Assembly: GCF_026651875.1 (NCBI RefSeq)
Contig: NZ_CP104067.1
Location: forward strand, 3,896,501 to 3,960,500
Direction of reading: 5' to 3'
DNA length: 64,000 nucleotides
Origin: Alicyclobacillus fastidiosus
GTDB lineage: Bacteria; Bacillota; Bacilli; Alicyclobacillales; Alicyclobacillaceae
Shown: positions 54,969 to 63,872 of the stretch, in pieces
How positions within the stretch are numbered: position 1 is the stretch's first letter
Layout of the letters: each line of letters opens with the position of its first letter
Notes under the pieces: model-generated
Seen by the model: only the letters and a program-made list of their open reading frames with translations
What the model was told of the DNA's origin: nothing
Databases searched by the model: none
Program-made: the position numbers and the translations under genes

Positions 54969-56207
54969 TTAGCGTGCGGCCATAAACGCCTCGATTTCGT
55001 CCGCTGTTCGAATGATGTCCTTTGACAAGATTTCATAGCCGTCTTCTGTGACCAACACGTTATCCTCAATGCGAATACCAAGCGATTCGTCTGGTAGATA
55101 AATACCAGGCTCAACCGTGAGAACCATTCCTGGCCGAAGAACGTCATACGCGCCAACGTCATGTGTATCCAACCCAAGATAGTGACTCACGTTGTAGAAA
55201 TAGTATTTTTCGAGTTCTGAATCCTCTACAATCACACCAAGGTCTCGCAAACCTTGTGCGAGCACATTGCAGGTAACTTCATTTAGATAGCCATGACGGA
55301 CACCAGGTTTGATACACGCTATCGTATCAAGTTCAGCTTTTAGCACGATGTCGTAGATTTTCCGTTGTCTAGCACTGAAGCGCCCGTTGGCCGGAAATGT
55401 GCGCGTGATGTCTGATTTATAGTAGTGATACTCTGCTCCAACGTCCGCTAGGATTAAATCTCCGTCTTTGACTTCTTGATTGTTCTTGATATAGTGCATA
55501 ATTGTAGCGTTAATGCCTCCACCCACAATTGGGGCATAGGCCATTTTCGAGCCTAAACGTTTTATGGCAAAATCGAAATGCGCCTCGAGCTCGTACTCCA
55601 TGACACCAATGTGTGTATTTGATAGCATCGATTGAAATCCTGAATTCGCACATTCCAACGCCTTTCGAATGAGTTCGACTTCCTCGGGATACTTTCTCGT
55701 CCGCAACTCACAAATTTGGTGATATATATCGTTCAAGAGAATATGCGGATACTTTGATTTGATTTCCTCTGCGAAGGATTGTTCGAGGGATACAGCGACG
55801 TTCCAACCATATCGTTCTAAATCTAAATACACGTCAGTGAATTTCCCGGTTCGAAGATACCGCTCCAACTCCGGATAAAAATTCTCCAGATATTTGACCT
55901 GTTCTACGCCAGATATCTCCTTAGCCTCTTTGGAAGTGAGCATTTTACCGTTCCACTTTTCCTTGTGCTCACTCCCTGCTTCTATAAACAATGTCTCTTT
56001 CACACCCGCATCTTTCTTTTCGACCAGTAGAATGGCTCCTTCATAATCTAATCCCGTAAGATAGTAGAAATTTCGATTCACACTAAACGGGTATAATTCA
56101 TCAGCTGATTTTTGGACTGATTTGCCTGAGAACAGAATCAATATAGAGTTATCCTTTACCCTGCTTGCTACGTGTGCCCGATTTCGCATAAAAAAGTCCT
56201 GATTCAT
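54969..56207 (-). CDS. Xaa-Pro aminopeptidase (M24B)
   Basis: A 412-aa PepP-like enzyme. ATG 56207 is chosen because GAGGGGG precedes it. It has an N-terminal aminopeptidase-P domain (NFYYLTGLDYEGAILLVEKK) and a catalytic domain with Asp in ILADVGAEYH and YKSDITRTF, His in SHYLGLDTHDVG, Glu in LTVEPGIYLP and Glu in GIRIEDNVL. It removes the N-terminal residue from peptides with Pro at position 2, complementing the dipeptidase at 52047. An operator palindrome lies 48-64 bases upstream. Confidence 0.9.
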   Translation of the reverse strand: MNQDFFMRNRAHVASRVKDNSILILFSGKSVQKSADELYPFSVNRNFYYLTGLDYEGAILLVEKKDAGVKETLFIEAGSEHKEKWNGKMLTSKEAKEISGVEQVKYLENFYPELERYLRTGKFTDVYLDLERYGWNVAVSLEQSFAEEIKSKYPHILLNDIYHQICELRTRKYPEEVELIRKALECANSGFQSMLSNTHIGVMEYELEAHFDFAIKRLGSKMAYAPIVGGGINATIMHYIKNNQEVKDGDLILADVGAEYHYYKSDITRTFPANGRFSARQRKIYDIVLKAELDTIACIKPGVRHGYLNEVTCNVLAQGLRDLGVIVEDSELEKYYFYNVSHYLGLDTHDVGAYDVLRPGMVLTVEPGIYLPDESLGIRIEDNVLVTEDGYEILSKDIIRTADEIEAFMAAR

Positions 56208-56254
56208 CTTGCGTCCCCCTCGGATTTTGTATAAGAGCATGTTGCCAGACCCGT

Positions 56255-56271
56255 TAAAGGTATAACCATTT
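56255..56271. promoter_or_regulatory. Operator-like palindrome upstream of Xaa-Pro aminopeptidase
   Basis: TAAAGGT-ATA-ACCATTT followed by GAC shares the core and flank with the operator at 44347 and occupies a similar distance from the start codon. Confidence 0.55.
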
Positions 56272-56465
56272 GACTAAGAAAAGTATAGACCTATCGCTAG
56301 GACACATCAATACAGAAAATTCAAAATTGAGAGACCTAAATTTCGACGATAATTATCGTTGGACAATAAATCTAGGTAAGGCATCCCCACGTTTTGTGGC
56401 AATGCCTTTTCCAGTTCTCGAAATCGCGTTGCGAGCGGTTTATGATACATCCATGTCATTTAAGC

Positions 56466-57662
56466 TCATAAACTCACTGCTTGGTCGCTGCGTTTAACCA
56501 GAACAACATCCTCTACCTCACTTTGACTGATGACGGTAACACTGACGCCACTTGTTGGATCGTCGAAGGTTGCGAATTTGTTTTCATTCAGACCCAGGCA
56601 GGCAGTATTTACATCATCCGGATCGTACGTATCCCTCAGTTCCGGATTACCGTGAACGACGTACAAAGGACCGCGCCCCGTGCGCACGCTTGAGTCGACA
56701 TGATAGACTAACACACCACTATCCGTTGCGTAATTGTCATTGCCAAGGGGCCGACGAGACTCGATCACGAAGGCTGATGTCTCCGAAAGTGGGATGACTA
56801 CCATCTTTGTACCTCCGGAAGACTCTATTGGTGAGAGATGATGTATGAAAGCGCCCGGCTTAGTGACAACGTCTACTTGATCGTCGTCTAGCCAGCCTAA
56901 CTTCCACTTGTGCCACGCAAATGGATCCGGTGCGTGGCCGCTGATCAGGCCCATGACATCCCAGCCCCCCACAAAGTAGTGACTGTTAGACGGATTGCCC
57001 TTTTCCTCGAAAGCGTATAGGTCCGGAAGTCCACAAATGTGAAGTGTTTCGTGGTTCATAACCTTGTACCCCCACCTCCACATATCCTGACCGAAGGTCA
57101 CAGCATGCGTCACCACTCGCCCGTTGACAGCAACCTTATTTCTACCGCCATCAATATGAGTTGGTGAGAACGTGATTCCGGATGCATTTTTGCAAGGAAC
57201 GATGTAAACGACGTCGTATTTAGAGTAGTCCACGTCGGCTGCGGCAAGAAGGACCGCCTCTTGGATGTAATTTGTATGTTGATCGGAACTGATACCGCGT
57301 TGAAATCCATACGTGTCGTCGACCTTGCTCATTCTGTACCAGCGATTGATTGGTGTAACGTGAACGTCCATTCGACCGAACGAAGCATCTATAAACCACT
57401 GACGCCCGCCAGGGACGAGCCATTCGTAGTACGGTCTTGTATGTTGGTAGTTTTTAGGTGCTTCTGAAACTGGAGCATTTGGAAAATCCACAAAGATCAT
57501 GACTGCCTGAATGGTTCCGACAGATGGCTGAAAGATACCGTGATTGGTGAATTGGCCCAAATCTGTCCATCCCACTCGTCCGGGGAGTTTCCCCAGATTT
57601 GCATCTTCACGATGATCGTGGTAGAGAACTGCCCCTTCCATTAACACGCTGGAATCTGCCAT
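56466..57662 (-). CDS. M6-type metalloprotease domain protein
   Basis: A 398-aa protein with the zinc motif HETLHICGLPDLY (His204, Glu205, His208 and downstream Gly/Asp), as in the M6 (immune inhibitor A-like) group, and a beta-rich C-terminal part. SFGRMDVHVTP and YDVVYIVPCKN are family features. No signal peptide is seen (MADSSVLMEGAVLYHDHRED), unlike secreted InhA proteases, so export is unclear. GGGGGAAA lies before the ATG. It stands between the peptidase and the transporter and may act on peptides or collagen fragments. Confidence 0.8.
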   Translation of the reverse strand: MADSSVLMEGAVLYHDHREDANLGKLPGRVGWTDLGQFTNHGIFQPSVGTIQAVMIFVDFPNAPVSEAPKNYQHTRPYYEWLVPGGRQWFIDASFGRMDVHVTPINRWYRMSKVDDTYGFQRGISSDQHTNYIQEAVLLAAADVDYSKYDVVYIVPCKNASGITFSPTHIDGGRNKVAVNGRVVTHAVTFGQDMWRWGYKVMNHETLHICGLPDLYAFEEKGNPSNSHYFVGGWDVMGLISGHAPDPFAWHKWKLGWLDDDQVDVVTKPGAFIHHLSPIESSGGTKMVVIPLSETSAFVIESRRPLGNDNYATDSGVLVYHVDSSVRTGRGPLYVVHGNPELRDTYDPDDVNTACLGLNENKFATFDDPTSGVSVTVISQSEVEDVVLVKRSDQAVSL

Positions 57663-57712
57663 ACATCATTTCCCCCATTCTTCGGAACTTCAGATTGTTT
57701 ACTAACACAACC

Positions 57713-57729
57713 AAATGGTTTGACCTTTG
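57713..57729. promoter_or_regulatory. Operator-like palindrome upstream of the M6 protease
   Basis: AAATGGT-TTG-ACCTTTG matches the 44347 operator in one arm and most of the other, 51-67 bases upstream of the start. Confidence 0.55.
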
Positions 57730-57781
57730 TCTAGTGTGTGTGTAGGACAGGTAAACCGTCGAGTGAGTCTCGCAGAGATAC

Positions 57782-59650
57782 TTATTTTGCTGGTTTAATC
57801 ATACCGGCGTAAAAAAACGCAGCCCAGTTGGGGCCAAAGTTGTTCTGGATAACCCAAAACGGGTTGTTACCTGCAGGAAATCCGGTGTAGTACTGTGTGT
57901 CGATATAATTCACGTTGCGGTAGTCTTCCCACAGAGGAAGCATGGGCAGATTGTTATTACTGATCTGACTGATTTGCCAAATGGCCTTCTTTAATTTCTC
58001 CGTATTCGCGGTGTATAGTGTTTGGGCGGCTAGTTTGGCGAGATCGACCGGTCTACCGTTAGGATCGGTCATTTTCGGTAAGCCGCGATCACCACTGCTA
58101 ATCGTGTACGACTGTGTGCCATAGTCCATGTTCACACCAGCTGTATAGTAGGCCGCATCAGCAAAGTTATTGTATGGACGAACAGAGAAGGCTTCCCAGC
58201 CGATTGCCATGTCCATTCCTTTGCTGCCTGTGGCCTCGAGATCAGTATTGTAGATGTTCGCAGCAGGAAAATAGACCTGCGCTTGGATACCTACCTTGCT
58301 GAGGTCTTCTTTGATGACCTCAGCAGCTTCCTGCCAAGCTGGGGTTGTCGACGGTGCCGAAATTTTCGGTTCAAAAGGTTTGCCGTTTGGCATCACCCAA
58401 CCGTTCGAGGTTCGCTTAAAGCCCATGGATTTCAGAAGCGCTTCACCTTTTGCAGGATCGTAGTTGTACGGGTTGAGTTGACTACGTTGCTGGGCGGTCA
58501 GATATGTCTGTACATTCATATTGTCAAAAAAGGGCACCGGGGGGTTCACTGCTTTGTCCATCAGTGGGTTGGAGACATGTGCTACATCTTGTCGATCGAT
58601 GAGATATGCCATCGCTTGTCGGAGTTGCAATTGGTTGTACGGATAGACAGATGTATTGAATGCGATCCCGACATTGCCAAAGAACGTGCTGTAAATCACC
58701 TTGTGGCTTGAATCCGAGTGCAACCACTGATTCAATAGGTTCGGGGTAATGTTGGGAACCCCGCCAATCGTAAATTGACTTTGCGCCGCCCAAGTATACT
58801 CGAGACTAGCGTTCGTACCGTTCAACAGTTCCAACTCGGGGATATTCTTGGCATTCCAAAAATACGGATTCGGCTTGAACAGCGCTTGCGAATTCGATGC
58901 GGATTGAAGTTCCCATGGACCACAACTGATGGTGTAGTTCGGCTTGTAGCCCTCCATAGCTGTCAAAATGTTGGTTATCTTTGTACTGGCGTCAGAACCC
59001 ACCTTGCCACTCTTGTTGGCATCGAGGAATAATTGATATATATTGCTTGGAATGAACTTGCCGAATTCCGCGTAGGAGTAGACTGGCGTGTAACCGAGGA
59101 CATACGGCATAAAGTTTGGATATGGGACAGAGCCCTCTTGTACTTGAACTTCCTGGTCGTTGACAATCTTCATTGGACCGACAGACAATCCCATCCATTG
59201 ATTTAAATATAATGCAATTTGGAGACTAAGCAACATGTCCTTGGCTGTTACGGGTGTCCCGTCAGACCACTTCGCTTTCGGGTTGACCCAAATTGAAAGC
59301 GTTCTCCCATCCATGCTCCATTTCGATGCAACACCTGGTATGATGCCACTCGAGCCCACATCAGTCCGTGAAACCCAAGCCAGTGGCGGGTCCACAATAC
59401 CAGACTGGTACCAACTCGTCAGACTGTTTGTTTCTAGCGGGTTATAGCCGTTCGCAAAGTTCCAGGTTGCAATCGCTGTAAACGGGTGGCTCGCTGAAGA
59501 CGCAAATTCATTCGATTGATTTTTCGATGACGAATTGATTGTGGAAACTGGGCCAGTTGTCGATTGTGACTGGATCGTGGAGCATGCGCTAGTAAGAAGT
59601 ATAGTGGAAAGACTAATACCAAAAAGCCCCATTAACCTTTTCTTTTCCAT
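57782..59650 (-). CDS. Peptide-binding lipoprotein 2 (SBP family 5)
   Basis: A 622-aa binding protein with signal peptide and lipobox LLTSAC (Cys near residue 23). It has LSIWVNPKAKWSDGTPVTAKDMLLS as the family signature near residue 110 and a long C-terminal lobe. It follows the two ATPase genes by 41 bases in the same direction, so it is the cognate binding protein of the importer. It is not closely similar to binding protein 1, suggesting different peptide ranges. Confidence 0.9.
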   Translation of the reverse strand: MEKKRLMGLFGISLSTILLTSACSTIQSQSTTGPVSTINSSSKNQSNEFASSASHPFTAIATWNFANGYNPLETNSLTSWYQSGIVDPPLAWVSRTDVGSSGIIPGVASKWSMDGRTLSIWVNPKAKWSDGTPVTAKDMLLSLQIALYLNQWMGLSVGPMKIVNDQEVQVQEGSVPYPNFMPYVLGYTPVYSYAEFGKFIPSNIYQLFLDANKSGKVGSDASTKITNILTAMEGYKPNYTISCGPWELQSASNSQALFKPNPYFWNAKNIPELELLNGTNASLEYTWAAQSQFTIGGVPNITPNLLNQWLHSDSSHKVIYSTFFGNVGIAFNTSVYPYNQLQLRQAMAYLIDRQDVAHVSNPLMDKAVNPPVPFFDNMNVQTYLTAQQRSQLNPYNYDPAKGEALLKSMGFKRTSNGWVMPNGKPFEPKISAPSTTPAWQEAAEVIKEDLSKVGIQAQVYFPAANIYNTDLEATGSKGMDMAIGWEAFSVRPYNNFADAAYYTAGVNMDYGTQSYTISSGDRGLPKMTDPNGRPVDLAKLAAQTLYTANTEKLKKAIWQISQISNNNLPMLPLWEDYRNVNYIDTQYYTGFPAGNNPFWVIQNNFGPNWAAFFYAGMIKPAK

Positions 59651-59691
59651 TTCTCTATCCTCCCTTTGATTACCCCAAAAATCCTTCCTAA

Positions 59692-60729
59692 TTAATCAAA
59701 CAATGTAGCGCTCGCCAACATCTCACCCCCAGACACATCAGACCACTCAATCGGTGTGTGGCAGGCAACTGAGCGCCCCGTTAAATCTTTTTGAAGATGA
59801 GGCTGATGGGTATGGCAAATATCACTCGCTAGTGGGCAGCGATTGACAAACGGGCAACCGGGGATTTCGACGTTTAGATCCGGAAGCTCTCCGGGTAGCG
59901 CTTTTAGCCCGCTGTCATGAACCACATCCGGATCAGGATCGAGTACAGTGGAACGTAAAATTGCAGTATATGGATGGCGCGGATTTTCGATGACTTCCTC
60001 GGTCGGACCATACTCCACGATCTGTCCTGCGTACATGACCATCGTGTTGTGTCCGGCAGAAAAGTGGCGAGCCAAAGCGAGATCGTGGGTTATGAACACA
60101 ACCGCCACGCCCAGTCGTGTACGCAGGTCTTTCAGGGTAGTGAGAATTGATTGCCGTAACGACACGTCAATCATGGAGACCGCCTCATCCGCGACAATGA
60201 CCTTTGGATTTACTGTTAAAGCCCGCGCGATTACGACGCGTTGACGCTGGCCTCCTGATAATTCGAAGGGATACTTTCCTAAATAATTAGCTGCAGGATG
60301 CAATCCGACCAGTTCAAGTAATTCGACTGCTCTCCGCTTTGCTTCTTGACGATTGCCGAGGTGATTGGCAACTATCGGCGTGATGAGGATACTCCCGACT
60401 GTCTTTCTCGGGTTCAGCGCAGCGTAAGGATCCTGGTGGACGATTTGTACCGCGCGGCGAACGTCCCGACCTGTTCTGTCAGTTAAACTGTGGACTGTCT
60501 TTCCATCGACCGTCACCTCACCTGTTGTCACGGGCGTGACGAATGACATCAACTTACCAAGCGTTGACTTGCCACAGCCACTTTCACCTACGATCGACAA
60601 GATTTCTCCTCGTGCCACCGCAAACGACAGCGGTTGGAGCGCCCGCAACATTTTTTTGGTTCCAAATAGTCCACGGCCAACTCTGTAATACTTGCTTACA
60701 TCCTTAAGTTCAAGCACCGGATCAGACAT
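59692..60729 (-). CDS. Peptide ABC transporter ATPase (OppF/DppF type)
   Basis: A 345-aa ATPase with Walker A GESGCGKSTLG, signature LSGGQRQRV, Walker B VIVADEAVSMID and the C-terminal oligopeptide extension with CPFVNRCPLASDICHTHQP for an iron-sulfur-like Cys cluster. ATG 60729 is chosen because GGGGAGGAGG precedes it; the open frame upstream overlaps the partner gene. The Walker B reads DEAVSMID rather than DEPTSALD. Confidence 0.9.
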   Translation of the reverse strand: MSDPVLELKDVSKYYRVGRGLFGTKKMLRALQPLSFAVARGEILSIVGESGCGKSTLGKLMSFVTPVTTGEVTVDGKTVHSLTDRTGRDVRRAVQIVHQDPYAALNPRKTVGSILITPIVANHLGNRQEAKRRAVELLELVGLHPAANYLGKYPFELSGGQRQRVVIARALTVNPKVIVADEAVSMIDVSLRQSILTTLKDLRTRLGVAVVFITHDLALARHFSAGHNTMVMYAGQIVEYGPTEEVIENPRHPYTAILRSTVLDPDPDVVHDSGLKALPGELPDLNVEIPGCPFVNRCPLASDICHTHQPHLQKDLTGRSVACHTPIEWSDVSGGEMLASATLFD

Positions 60730-61783
60730 GAACGGACACCTCCTCCCCGATCTCAATCGCACGTACGCACATAACGTCGTGTTCATTGCCCACCGTGAGT
60801 GTCTCAGGTACGCGCGTTCGACATTGTTCCGTGACCAAATTGCAACGGTCCGCAAACCGACACCCTTTCGGCAAGTCGCTCATGTTCGGAGGTTGACCAG
60901 GGACGCCCGCAAGTTCTCCATCGGCCCGCGTCAATGAGGGAACGGACGCAATCAGACCGCGCGTATATGGATGAGAAGCCCTGCGGTAAACGTCAAGTAC
61001 CGGTCCGACTTCAACCATTTGTCCGGCGTACATCACAGCAATTCGGTCTCCAATGTTTGAAGCGACGGCGAAATCGTGTGTGATGAAAATCATTGCCATG
61101 GACTGTACACTCCGGATATCGCGCAGGATATCCAACACTAGCGTTTGACTAAGGGCGTCGAGCGCTGTTGTAGGCTCATCGAGAATTAGGACATCAGGTT
61201 TCATCATGACCGACGCCACAATCGCAACGCGTTGCCGCATACCACCGGACAATTCATGAGGGTATGAACGGAGTACCCGACCTACATCGAGCCGAGCGCG
61301 ATTCATCAACTCCTTGGCTTCGTTCAACCCCGTTTGATTATCCACGCCGTGCACCCGAAAAATGTCGCGCAGGTGATCTTGGATTGTCATGAGTGGGTTG
61401 AACATGCTCTGTGCACCCTGAAATACCATTCCGATCTGTTTCCCACGGATGGCCGCCAAGCGACGGTTATCGAGACGAACGAGATCTCCGCTCCCAAGCA
61501 GTTCAATTTTCCCATTCGTAATACGACCGGGTTTTGGCAACAGGTTCATGATTGCGTAGCCAAACGTGGATTTACCGCTGCCGCTTTCGCCAATCAAACC
61601 GATGCATTCACCCGCCTTTAGATCTAGTGAAACGTGGTCTACAGCAACCGCAGGCGGCGCAGACTTGCGTTTGCGACCCTTTGCTGGCGCCCCGTAGACT
61701 ACACTCAAGTCGCGTACTGAAAGTACGACGTCGCTGTCTTGATGAGACACATCATCACCTCCCATAAGTTCGACTGCCGTCAT
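60722..61783 (-). CDS. Peptide ABC transporter ATPase (OppD/DppD type)
   Basis: A 353-aa ATPase with Walker A GESGSGKSTFG, signature LSGGMRQRV, Walker B VLILDEPTTALD, switch His in FITHDFAVAS, and a C-terminal Cys cluster (CRFADRCNLVTEQC). It overlaps the permease gene by 4 bases upstream and its partner ATPase by 8 bases downstream. It energises peptide uptake. Confidence 0.93.
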   Translation of the reverse strand: MTAVELMGGDDVSHQDSDVVLSVRDLSVVYGAPAKGRKRKSAPPAVAVDHVSLDLKAGECIGLIGESGSGKSTFGYAIMNLLPKPGRITNGKIELLGSGDLVRLDNRRLAAIRGKQIGMVFQGAQSMFNPLMTIQDHLRDIFRVHGVDNQTGLNEAKELMNRARLDVGRVLRSYPHELSGGMRQRVAIVASVMMKPDVLILDEPTTALDALSQTLVLDILRDIRSVQSMAMIFITHDFAVASNIGDRIAVMYAGQMVEVGPVLDVYRRASHPYTRGLIASVPSLTRADGELAGVPGQPPNMSDLPKGCRFADRCNLVTEQCRTRVPETLTVGNEHDVMCVRAIEIGEEVSVHV

Positions 61784-62625
61784 GCACTTGTTCGCAAGTT
61801 TGGATTAAAGTACTCCTCTAACGCTTGATTGAACAGAACGGCTCCGGTTTGCAGCAGCGTAATGGCGAGCAGCGGTGCTACGAGGAACAACGCGCTCTGA
61901 GGCGTGTAAATCGCACCCGAGACATTGAATGCCCAGTTCAGCATGACGCCCCAGTTAGCGCTGTTTACAGGTACTGCGCCGAGGAAATACAAGCCAACTT
62001 CCCCGTATACGGCTGCGGTCACCGCCATAATCAGGTGCATCATGATGTACGGCATCAATGACGGCAGCATCTCCCCAATTGCGATACGCCAGTGTCCGAT
62101 TTCAAGCGATCTCGCTGCCTCGATGTACTCCTGCTTCTTGGTACTCAGCACCTGCGACCGAATCGCGCGACCCAATCCCGCCCAAGCCGTGACCGACAAC
62201 AATGCGGCCATGGGAAGCGCTCCGCTAACGTGTAGTACGGCAGCCAAAACGATCATGATTGGATATGAAGGCAACGCCAGAATGAAATCGGTCAAACGCA
62301 TCAGCACGGTATCGAGAATGCCACCCACATAAGCGGACAGAAGACCAACAAGTGTGCCTACAAACAGCGTGATGATGCCAGCCAACACAGCGACAACAAT
62401 TACTGGTCTCGTTCCGAGTACGACCATACCCAGAATGTCGCGACCTGCGAAATCCGTACCAAACGGATGACTCCAACTTGCCGGGGCGTAGAGATTTGTC
62501 GGATCCATCGGTGTACCGTGCGGATAGAGCAGTGTTCCGAAAATTGAAAGTACGGCAAAGATAAGAAGCAGTATGGCGCCAGACACGTAACGGACCTTTG
62601 AGCACACAACCCGAATCAGTGTCAT
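61780..62625 (-). CDS. Peptide ABC permease (DppC/OppC type)
   Basis: A 281-aa membrane protein with about six helices, an N-terminal extracytoplasmic segment (HPFGTDFAGRDILGMVVLGTRPV) typical of OppC-type permeases, and the EAA loop EYIEAARSLEIGHWRIAIGEMLPS. Its start overlaps the stop of the DppB-type gene (ATGA-like coupling). Confidence 0.92.
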   Translation of the reverse strand: MTLIRVVCSKVRYVSGAILLLIFAVLSIFGTLLYPHGTPMDPTNLYAPASWSHPFGTDFAGRDILGMVVLGTRPVIVVAVLAGIITLFVGTLVGLLSAYVGGILDTVLMRLTDFILALPSYPIMIVLAAVLHVSGALPMAALLSVTAWAGLGRAIRSQVLSTKKQEYIEAARSLEIGHWRIAIGEMLPSLMPYIMMHLIMAVTAAVYGEVGLYFLGAVPVNSANWGVMLNWAFNVSGAIYTPQSALFLVAPLLAITLLQTGAVLFNQALEEYFNPNLRTSA

Positions 62626-63614
62626 GCGATGTCCTCCAGTGTGATACGCGGGTCAAGTCGAGTGTAAAGAATATCCGCGATAAAGTTTGCAACAATGACG
62701 GTTATTGTTAAGACCCCGAACAAAGCCTGCAACAGGGCGTAGTCGGAATTGGCTGACGCTTGGCTAAAGAGATATCCAATTCCCGGATAGTTGAAAATGC
62801 TCTCGACGAAAATCGATCCCCCGAACAGAAAGGCGATACTAAGAATCACGTTGGTCACCATCGGGAGGATGGAATTCGGTGCCACATAGCGCAACATAAT
62901 CCGTCGTTCCGGTATCCCATGCGTTCGGGCTCCAGCTATGAAGTTTTCGCCTAAGACGGAAATCGTGTTGCTTTTCATCAACAGTACCCACCCTGCAAAC
63001 GATGAAATCACATAGGAGCAGACTGGAAGTATGGCATGCCTTGCAACGCTTAAGATAAACGGTAGATTAAATCCAACCACGACATTTGGTGAATATGCCC
63101 CTTGTGATGGAAACCATCGTACGATGACCGTAAAAAAGAACAATAGCAATGTGCCAATCAAATAATTTGGTAATCCATTTAACACGGAGGAAACTGGCGT
63201 CAAAATTTGATCCAGCCACCCCCCACGTCGATATGCCACGACTGTTCCCAGTAGGATACCGATGATGAAACTGACCAAAATCGAACTGGCAACTGTCAAA
63301 ACCGTCCAAGGTAGTGTCTCGGCGATCAGTTGGAGAATCGTTGCGTTTGGAAATAACACAGACTTACCCAACTGGCCGTGACATAATCCCCCAATGTATT
63401 CGAAGTACTGTACGATAAGGGGGGCATTGACTTTAATGTTATACATTGCATTCACCTTGCGAAGAGCAGCTTCATAAGTCATTCCCTGTTGTACAAATTG
63501 ATTCAACTGCATGATGATTGGATTTCCTGGGATCAAGCGAATCAGGAAAAATGTTGCGGTTACGGTCAGCCAAATGAGAAACAGCATAAGCAAAACACGC
63601 TTCACGAGCGCCAC
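62622..63614 (-). CDS. Peptide ABC permease (DppB/OppB type)
   Basis: A 330-aa permease. The first helix is VLLMLFLIWLTVTATFFLIRLIPGNP, typical of DppB. Six helices are predicted, with the EAA-type loop FIAGARTHGIPERRIMLRYVAPNSILP. It is the first large gene of a five-gene transporter operon (B, C, D, F, binding protein) read toward lower coordinates. Confidence 0.92.
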   Translation of the reverse strand: MALVKRVLLMLFLIWLTVTATFFLIRLIPGNPIIMQLNQFVQQGMTYEAALRKVNAMYNIKVNAPLIVQYFEYIGGLCHGQLGKSVLFPNATILQLIAETLPWTVLTVASSILVSFIIGILLGTVVAYRRGGWLDQILTPVSSVLNGLPNYLIGTLLLFFFTVIVRWFPSQGAYSPNVVVGFNLPFILSVARHAILPVCSYVISSFAGWVLLMKSNTISVLGENFIAGARTHGIPERRIMLRYVAPNSILPMVTNVILSIAFLFGGSIFVESIFNYPGIGYLFSQASANSDYALLQALFGVLTITVIVANFIADILYTRLDPRITLEDIA

Positions 63615-63674
63615 ACCAATCGCTCCTTCTCAGTTCTGTGTGCAGTCAACGGTACGCGAAATTCGTTGTTCGCT

Positions 63675-63872
63675 TCATCCAGACGACCTCTTCAGTCCGT
63701 CTCTTCTTCGATCAACTAGAGACAACACCAACACAATACCTGCAGGTAAGAGAGAAACACATAAAGAATCGATGCTTACAATAAGTTCTGCACGATGATG
63801 GAGGTTCAGTAGAATACATAGGATAGATAAACACCCACAAATAACCGACATCGAAAACAATTTACGAAACAT
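63675..63872 (-). CDS. Small two-helix membrane protein heading the transporter operon
   Basis: A 65-aa protein behind an excellent GGAGGGAGG site. Two hydrophobic stretches (SMSVICGCLSILCILL and LCVSLLPAGIVLVLSLV) are followed by a basic tail (DRRRDGLKRSSG). It lies 60 bases upstream of the DppB-type gene in the same direction. Function unknown; a small accessory or regulatory subunit of the transporter is possible. Nothing recognisable lies from 63873 to the window end apart from probable promoter sequence. Confidence 0.6.
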   Translation of the reverse strand: MFRKLFSMSVICGCLSILCILLNLHHRAELIVSIDSLCVSLLPAGIVLVLSLVDRRRDGLKRSSG

